Assembly: GCA_002007465.1 (NCBI GenBank)
Contig: LNAC01000336.1
Location: forward strand, 1,547,105-1,611,104
Direction: 5' to 3'
Length of the DNA stretch: 64,000 nt
DNA from: Ailurus styani
Lineage: Eukaryota > Chordata > Mammalia > Carnivora > Ailuridae
Under the pieces are notes generated by a model that had not been told where the DNA came from, did not search any database, and worked only from the letters and a program-made list of their open reading frames with translations. The first letter of the stretch is position 1; every line of letters begins with the position of its first letter. Shown in pieces: positions 58,020 through 64,000 of the stretch. Made by a program: the position numbers and the translations under genes.

Positions 58020-58270
58020 TGCCCACTTTCGATTGCTCTATCATTCTTCTTTCAGATCCACGTACATCCTATCACATTTACAAATTTTTTTCAGATCATT
58101 TCAGACTCTATGTAGGGCATTCTGAACTTGATTAGCACTTTGCTATGAAATGGAAGAAGTAATCCCTCCTCTGTTGATCCTTTGACTCTATCTTCTTTCA
58201 AGTTGTTATTTTATTGTTTCATACCTCCATGATTAGATGATAAGCTTCCTGCAAACAAGGAGCAGAAAAT
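58020..58270 (+). mobile_element. Possible L2 relic
   Basis: A CT-rich lead-in, then TAGATGATAAGCTTCCTGCA and AACAAGGAGC at 58235-58264 resemble the L2 3' AAGCTCCTTGAGGGCAGG landmark. Weak. Confidence 0.3.
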
Positions 58271-59815
58271 AAGCCATTCTACTCCTTCTTAAAAACCTTT
58301 AGAGCTGTTCGAACAGAAAGCAGAGCTTCCCAAACAACCAGAGACTCAGGCTCTGAAGGGCCCTGCATAACCTGCAGCCATCCCTGGGCTGCCTCTCACC
58401 AGGCAACCTCCCTTCCCCCAATGGGCACACACTCACTCTATAATAAATCTAATAGTATCCTGTGATTTAAAAAACAACTATAAAAACAGAAACAAACACA
58501 CCAATACTGATCTACTTTCTGGCATTTTAGATTAATTTGCATTTTCTAGAGTTTCATGTAAATAGAATCATATAGTACCCACTCATGGGGGGGGTGGCTT
58601 CTTTCTGTAAGCATAGTTGTTTTAAGGCTTATCCCCATTTTTGTGTGCATCAATAGCTCATTCTTTATTTTTCCTTATTATACTGTATTCCATTACATGA
58701 ATCGACTATAATTTCTTTAATCACTTCTTGGTGGATTATTGGGTTGTGTCCAGTTTGGGGCTACTACAAATGAAGTTGCTGTGAACATTCTTGAACAAGT
58801 CTTTGTATGACCAAATCCATTCATTTTTGAGGGGAGAAACTATCTAGGAGTGGAATGGCAGTTATATAGCAGTATATGTTTAACATTTTAATAAAATGCA
58901 ATATTTTCTATTAGCATGATGCTGATTTTGAGGATGAGATGGATGAATTAAGATAAGGTTAATTTCTTGCTTTGTTATTGAAGATATTTATAAGAATTGT
59001 TAGTGTCGAATGCTTTTTCAGCATCTGCAGAGATACAATTTTTCTTCTTAGACTATTAGTAAGATATTATATTAATAGATTGGCCAATATTGAATCATTT
59101 TTATGTACTTAGAATAAATACTTCTTGGTCATCGTTTTTAAATGTTTTGCTGAATTCTGTTTTCAACATTGTACTTAAGTTTTCACTTAAACACATAAGT
59201 AAGGTTGGTGTGTGGAAATTTTGCAGTTGTAGGGTTTTAGTAGTAACATTATACTTCCATAAAAATAAATTGATAGATGTACTTTTTTGTCTATGTTCTG
59301 GAACACTTTATGTGCCATTAGTTTGTCCTACAAATGTGATACCAATAGAATATACTGCTTTTCCCCCATATTTTCTTCTTCAGATTTAGAAAGGAATCTA
59401 ATGAGAATTTTTCTGTCTTCTGGTTGAGAACTGAAACCATTTGCTTTTACATAGCTTAATTATCAGGACTGAAGACCGAGACCACCTATATCAATCTGAC
59501 TTTACTATTGATTAAAAAAAAAATTCTTGCCCAGGAAGATAAGGCTATAATTTAATAAATAACTTCATTACTACCTTTAGGAAGTTCCTGAATCTAGTTA
59601 TGTACCTGAATAGACCCATCTTAAACCACTCGATCCCAGACTACAAAACCCTATGCATCTTTGCCCCTGACCTCCCCATTTTGAGATATTACTAAGATTC
59701 AGTCAAGGTTGTATTCTCTCTTTCTACAATCATTTAATGAATTTAGCTTTTGCTTAATCAACAGATTATTCTGGTGGTCTTTGCAGGGAGCTGACCATTG
59801 ATCTCAGTTTTTATT

Positions 59816-60053
59816 TGTATTATTTCCTTTATATGGTTGTACTTAAAATATTTCCACCTTGTTTCTTGAATAGTTTGNGGAGTGAACATGGTTTATTGGA
59901 GGGATAACAAGAAGGCTATAGTTATAGCTGAGTGAACAGAGGAACAGCTATAACACCAGATCAGAGAGTGGGCAGGCTGCATTATTTAGGGTGTATTATT
60001 TCCTTTATATGGTTGTACTTAAAATATTTCCACCTTGTTTCTTGAATAGTTTG
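59816..60053 (+). repeat. 62-bp exact direct duplication flanking an N
   Basis: 59816-59877 and 59992-60053 are identical over 62 bp (starting TGTATTATTTCCTTTATATG and ending CTTGAATAGTTTG). The first copy ends immediately before the N at 59878; 114 bp separate the N from the second copy. This is probably an unresolved contig overlap or mis-inserted fragment. Confidence 0.97.
59878..59878. other. Single ambiguous base (N), probable assembly join
   Basis: It marks the right edge of the first copy of the 62-bp duplication. Confidence 0.95.
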
Positions 60054-60401
60054 CATAGTAGTCTTATTTGTCTCTTTATCATTATACTATTTTCCATATT
60101 TTAGCTACAAAGCTGTTTTTTCTGAGTTTTTCTAAAGCTAAATTCCATAGGCAACTGTACTTAATTTTTAATACAGTTATTTTCTAGAAATATCACAAAG
60201 CCAGTTTCTACTTTTACTTGTCCCAAGAGTTGAATATTTATATTATTTTGTATACATAAGATACTGATTTTTATTTGGAGATCCTGTTGGCTTTCTGGTT
60301 CTAATTTTAATTTTATTTTGTATAAAAACACAATTAAAAATCTACTAAAGTTTTCTTTGTGGCATTATATATGTATATAAATAGACATATATGATTTTTT
60401 T

Positions 60402-60590
60402 TTAAGATTTTATTTATTTATTTCACAGAGGGAGAGAGATCACAAGGAGGCAGAGAGGCAGGCAGAGAGAGAGGGGGAAGCAGGCTCCCTGCTGAGCAGG
60501 GAGCCCGATGCGGGCCTCGATCCCAGGACCCTGAGATCATGACCTGAGCCGAAAGCAGAGGCTTTAACCCACTGAGCCACCCAGGCACCC
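60402..60590 (-). mobile_element. CAN SINE (mustelid-type), antisense
   Basis: Tail TTAAGATTTTATTTATTTAT, body GGCAGGCAGAGAGAGAGGGG, head GAGCCACCCAGGCACCC. TGATTTTTTT on both sides (60392 and 60591) gives a duplication of about 10 bp, partly hidden in T runs. Confidence 0.95.
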
Positions 60591-60924
60591 TGATTTTTTT
60601 AATATAAATATGTATTCCATTTTTTAACCAATGGCTAGATTAAACAACTGTGAAACTTTGGTTCTAGGATAACTTTGGTTCTAAAATAACTGTAAGTATT
60701 AACCTTTCATTTTTTTGTTGTTTTGTTTCATTAACTTTCATTGTTGGTTATTTTTATTATCTTTATATCATCTTTGACTTATTCATTGTATTCTTTCAAC
60801 ACTCTTAGGATGAATTTATTGATATGCTTTAAAATTATAAATTTTGAAAATAGTTTTACATGTTTCCCTCTGGCTGTGGTAAGATGTTTTAGCAGACATT
60901 TTGGGGAGTGTAGGAAACACATTC

Positions 60925-61116
60925 TGGGGTGCCTGGGTGGCTCAATTGGTTAAGTGCCTGCCTTTGGTTCAGGTCATGATCCCAGAGTCCTGAGACTAAG
61001 CCCCACATGGGGCTCCCTGCTCAGCAGACAGTCTGTTTCTCCCTCTGCCTCTCACCCCGCTCATGCTCTCTCTTACACTCTCTCTCTCAAATAAATAAAT
61101 AAAATCTTAAAAAAAA
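60925..61116 (+). mobile_element. CAN SINE (older subtype), sense
   Basis: Head GGGTGCCTGGGTGGCTCAAT, TCAGGTCATGATCCCAGAGT, CCCACATGGGGCTCCCTGCT and an AAATAAATAAATAAAATCTT tail. The CACATTC flanks at 60918-60924 and 61121-61127 indicate a target-site duplication. Confidence 0.94.
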
Positions 61117-61179
61117 ACCACACATTCCTCCCTTATGCCCATTTAACCCAGTTAAGTAATCCTAATTAATGTAATTAAA

Positions 61180-61570
61180 CTATGGACCAAATTTACTTTA
61201 CTTGTGTATAGTTTGCACTTGGGCATGTGACCAAATTCTGGGCAATGAGATGTGAATGGATGTCTGTTGGGGGACTTTGGGGAAGGGTTTATTTGTTCTT
61301 ATAAACAAATGCTGGAAGAAGTGGACTCTTCATCCTGTGGATGCTGGCACATTTGAATACAGTACTTGGAAATAAAGCAGACCTCTTGCAAACTTGTGAG
61401 AGAGAGAACAGAGAATGAAGCCTATAAACCAAGAATGGCATGGCAGATCAATCTGGAAAAAAAAAAAAACAGTGCCCTGATGATATACTTGCACAGCTGA
61501 AGTAATCCTCCAAGAGTCCCATCTCAGAATTCTTTGTTTTAGGAGGTTATTATTAAAGCAATTTGATCCC
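61180..61570. mobile_element. Possible MLT1-like (MaLR) LTR fragment
   Basis: GGGCATGTGACCAAATTCTG, GGCAATGAGATGTGAATGGA and, later, CCTGATGATATACTTGCACA with GAGAGAGAACAGAGAATGAA are in the order expected of an old MLT1-type LTR. The 101-codon antisense frame across it (61330-61635) is not a gene. Confidence 0.35.
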
Positions 61571-63059
61571 AGGACCTCTGATACCTTTAACCAAATAATC
61601 ATAACCAACATAGGAGAATTTATTTGCCTTTCCATAATTTTCTAAACTGTAATTTCAGTTTTGTCTTTTCTTTGGCCCCGAGAAGTATTCAGACAAAAAG
61701 TCCTTAATTAGTAATAAATTAACATTTTAGAGATATTTTATATTAAGAATCAAATTATATTATAATCAGAGATTATAGACTATAAAAATTGTCTTTTTGA
61801 AAATGTTTTACTTATGGACAGGATGTGAATGATTCCTGTAAATATGTCCTAACTATAAAGAGAAATGTCTTTTCTCTTCTTGTAGGATCCAATGATGTAC
61901 ATATTGTATATTTGTGTATACCCACCCATAAAATCTAGTTTATTGACTGTATTATTCTATGCCTCTGTGCCCTCACTTATTTCTTGTCTATTATATCTGT
62001 GCAATTCTTGATTGTGGTGTAATAAAATCTTCTCCCATAATTGCATTTTTATCAAGGTCAATGTGCATTTCTAATATTTTGCTTTATATATTTAGCTGCT
62101 ATCTTCCTGGTGCATGCAACTTTATGACTTTTATATCTTCTTCATAAATTGTTTCTTTTATCTTTGTGTAGTGTCCTTCAGTATCCTCTTCAGTACTTTT
62201 AACCTTAAATTCCACTTTCTTTTGTATTAAGTCTAATACTCCTGCTTTGTTTCTTTACATTTGCTTAGAATATTCTTCTATTTCTTTGTTTTCAAACTTT
62301 TTTATTACATTGTTTAAAGTACTTTTTCAAACGAAATATAGCCAAAAGCTTACATTTTATTTAGTCTGAGATTTCTGCCTACTTGAGCTGAATATGGAAA
62401 CTGATACCACACTGCTTAATGTTACCACTTACTTTACTCTGCTATGCTCTCATTTTATTTTTCCTCATTTTAACTTACTTCATTTAGTTATTATTCATCC
62501 TACTTTTTCCCCTGTTAAATTGGAAATTTGACTGATTTATTGACTATTCATTCCTGTAGTTGCTTTCCTCACTTTCCCTGCACTGTTAATCACACTCATT
62601 TATACATTATTACATATAACGAATGCTTTTAATTTTTTCCCTACCAAGATCCTCATCCCTTACAAGAAAGTTTAGAATGCTTTTATTTTCCCCACTCCTT
62701 GAAATTTTATAACTTCTGGGTTCTGCTGAAATATTTTCATACTCTTATATAACTATGTTATTACTCTATTTTTCCTTGCACTCTTTTTTTATATTTCACA
62801 AATCCGTACTTACTAATTACATTGTATGTAATAATCTCTCATAATCAGTTTAGCTTCCACTATATTTATTGCAAAGCTCTTTGTCTATGATTTCCTGCTC
62901 ATTTAATACTTCCTCTACATTGAGATTTCAGATTCGATTCATTTGGTGTTTAATGTTCCTCCTCAGGTCATTTCTTCTTATGGGAACTTGATGAATATAT
63001 TCTCTGAATTTTTGCATATTCACACTAAATTTTTTTTGATCCAATAGGTTAATGATATC

Positions 63060-63395
63060 TTGTCTAGGAATAGGATTACAAGTTCAAAGTCCCTTGATTC
63101 AATAGAGCAAAAATGATCTTTTCACTATGCCTATCAGCACATTTTTTTATATAAAGACTTAGATAATAAAGAGTTTGGGCTCTGCAGACCAGTCTCTGTC
63201 TCTGCTACTCAACTCTGTAGTTGCAGCACAAAGGCAATCACAGACAATATATAAACAAGTAAGTGTGCTATGATTCAGTAAAACTTTATAAAAACAGAAG
63301 CAGAATTTACCCCATGAGCCATTTTTGCCAACCCTGTTTTAACTTCTACTCCAATGTCAGTTTGATCCCTTTTACCTTTGTAAATATTTTGTTCC
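63060..63395. other. AT-rich block, no feature recognised
   Basis: The stretch CTCTGCAGACCAGTCTCTGT to CCATTTTTGCCAACCCTG (63179-63335) resembles an old repeat fragment but was not assigned. Confidence 0.3.
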
Positions 63396-63399
63396 TGTA

Positions 63400-63622
63400 T
63401 TTTTAAGATTTATTTATTTACTTGAGAGAGAGAGCATGTGTGCCCACACCCAAGTGGGAGGTGGTAGGGGAGGGGCAGAGAGAGAGATGGAGAGAGAGAA
63501 TCCTCAAACAGATCTCCCTGCTGAGCACGGAGTCTGATGCGGAGCTCAATCCCAGGACCCTGAGATCACGACTGCAGCCAAAACCAAAAGTCGGCCTCTC
63601 AACCAACTAAGCCACCCAGGCA
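63400..63622 (-). mobile_element. CAN SINE (older subtype), antisense
   Basis: TTTTTAAGATTTATTTATTT tail, GGAGGGGCAGAGAGAGAGAT, CTCCCTGCTGAGCACGGAGT, CAGGACCCTGAGATCACGAC and a head AGCCACCCAGGC. Frames on both strands here are shadows of the SINE. Confidence 0.93.
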
Positions 63623-63866
63623 GGTAGTCTATATTTTGTTCTTTAAAAAGGCAAGGAGTTTTTGCAAAATTTTTCTTTATTATTTGATTCAGAATCCTGA
63701 TAAGACATGGTAAAGCATGTATTTCTTTCTTACTGCTGCTTTGAAATTAAGTGACATTTCAAACTGCACAATTTTTTTCAGTTTAAGAAAACTATTTTCT
63801 ATTATTTTGGTAAGCATTGTCTCTCTTTCCCTGTTTAAGTTTTTCTTCTTCAATAATGGAAACTCT

Positions 63867-64000
63867 TTTTTTTTTAATTTTATTTTTATTCTTTGCCCAA
63901 GGGGTACAGATCTGTGAATCATCAGGCTTACATCTTTCACAGCACTCACCAAAACACAAACCCTCCCCAATGTCCATAACCCATCCACCCTATCCCTACC
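63867..64000 (-). mobile_element. Carnivore L1 3' end, antisense, cut by window edge
   Basis: A T-rich tail is followed by TTCTTTGCCCAAGGGGTACA, TCTGTGAATCATCAGGCTTA and ACAAACCCTCCCCAATGTCC, the reverse complement of the same UTR wording seen in the sense L1 near 18740-19060. It continues beyond 64000; its extent and coding capacity cannot be judged. Confidence 0.88.

Larger units (their letters stand above)
58500..63050 (-). mobile_element. Ancient L1 (L1M-type), antisense, long and heavily interrupted
   Basis: Left to right the landmarks run 3' to 5' along an L1. 3' UTR and ORF2 end at 58510-58890 (ACATGAATCGACTATAATTT, TTGGGTTGTGTCCAGTTTGG, TCTAGGAGTGGAATGGCA). Reverse-transcriptase-region wording at 58920-59400 (CGAATGCTTTTTCAGCATCT). 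Endonuclease-region wording at about 61640-62330 (TGTAGTGTCCTTCAGTATCC, ATACTCCTGCTTTGTTTCTT). SINEs at 60402 and 60925, an LTR-like piece near 61180-61570 and a duplication with an N near 59816-60053 interrupt it. No long frame survives. Boundaries are approximate, and two old L1s could be abutting. Confidence 0.6.

Overview
This 64-kb window looks like nuclear DNA from a carnivoran mammal, most likely a mustelid (ferret, mink, marten, badger or otter group). The evidence is about 20 copies of a tRNA-Lys-derived CAN SINE. Several carry the tail wording seen in mustelid genomes (CTGCCTGCCTCTCTGCCT followed by ACTTGTGATCTCTCTCT and AAATAAATAAA). Two L1 elements also have the carnivore-type L1 3' UTR. 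Overall base composition is AT-rich, there is no CpG island, and no open reading frame longer than about 150 codons occurs outside repeats. No protein-coding gene, tRNA gene, rRNA gene or CRISPR-like array could be supported. I read the window as an intergenic gene desert or the interior of a very large intron.

Layout. 0-11 kb is mostly unique AT-rich DNA with three SINEs, an L1 3' end and scattered MIR/L2 relics. 11-22.6 kb is repeat-dense: tandem SINEs at 11.1-11.6 kb, two TG microsatellites and a minisatellite at 13.1-13.9 kb, an internally deleted carnivore L1 at 16.9-19.1 kb carrying a nested SINE, and an older L1 at 21.1-22.6 kb carrying two SINEs. 22.6-32 kb is mostly unique. At 32.2-33.4 kb a MaLR LTR is split by a solo LTR and is followed by an L2. 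33.4-37.9 kb holds two L1s, the second with an 11-bp target-site duplication. 38-45 kb holds SINEs, a 403-bp solo LTR with a perfect 4-bp duplication (41.2-41.6 kb), and a motif-dense unique block at 42.3-43.2 kb. 45-58 kb is largely unique and includes a Tigger relic and a short L1 insertion. 58.5-63 kb is an old antisense L1 broken by younger insertions. The right edge enters another antisense carnivore L1.

There is no gene network to describe. The interest lies in nested insertions that give a relative chronology, in two single-base assembly gaps (51052 and 59878) where the sequence is visibly damaged, in several unique blocks that look like candidate conserved non-coding elements, and in one weak candidate exon (47802-47934). 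Family names for repeats come from recognising consensus wording by eye, so subfamily assignments are tentative.
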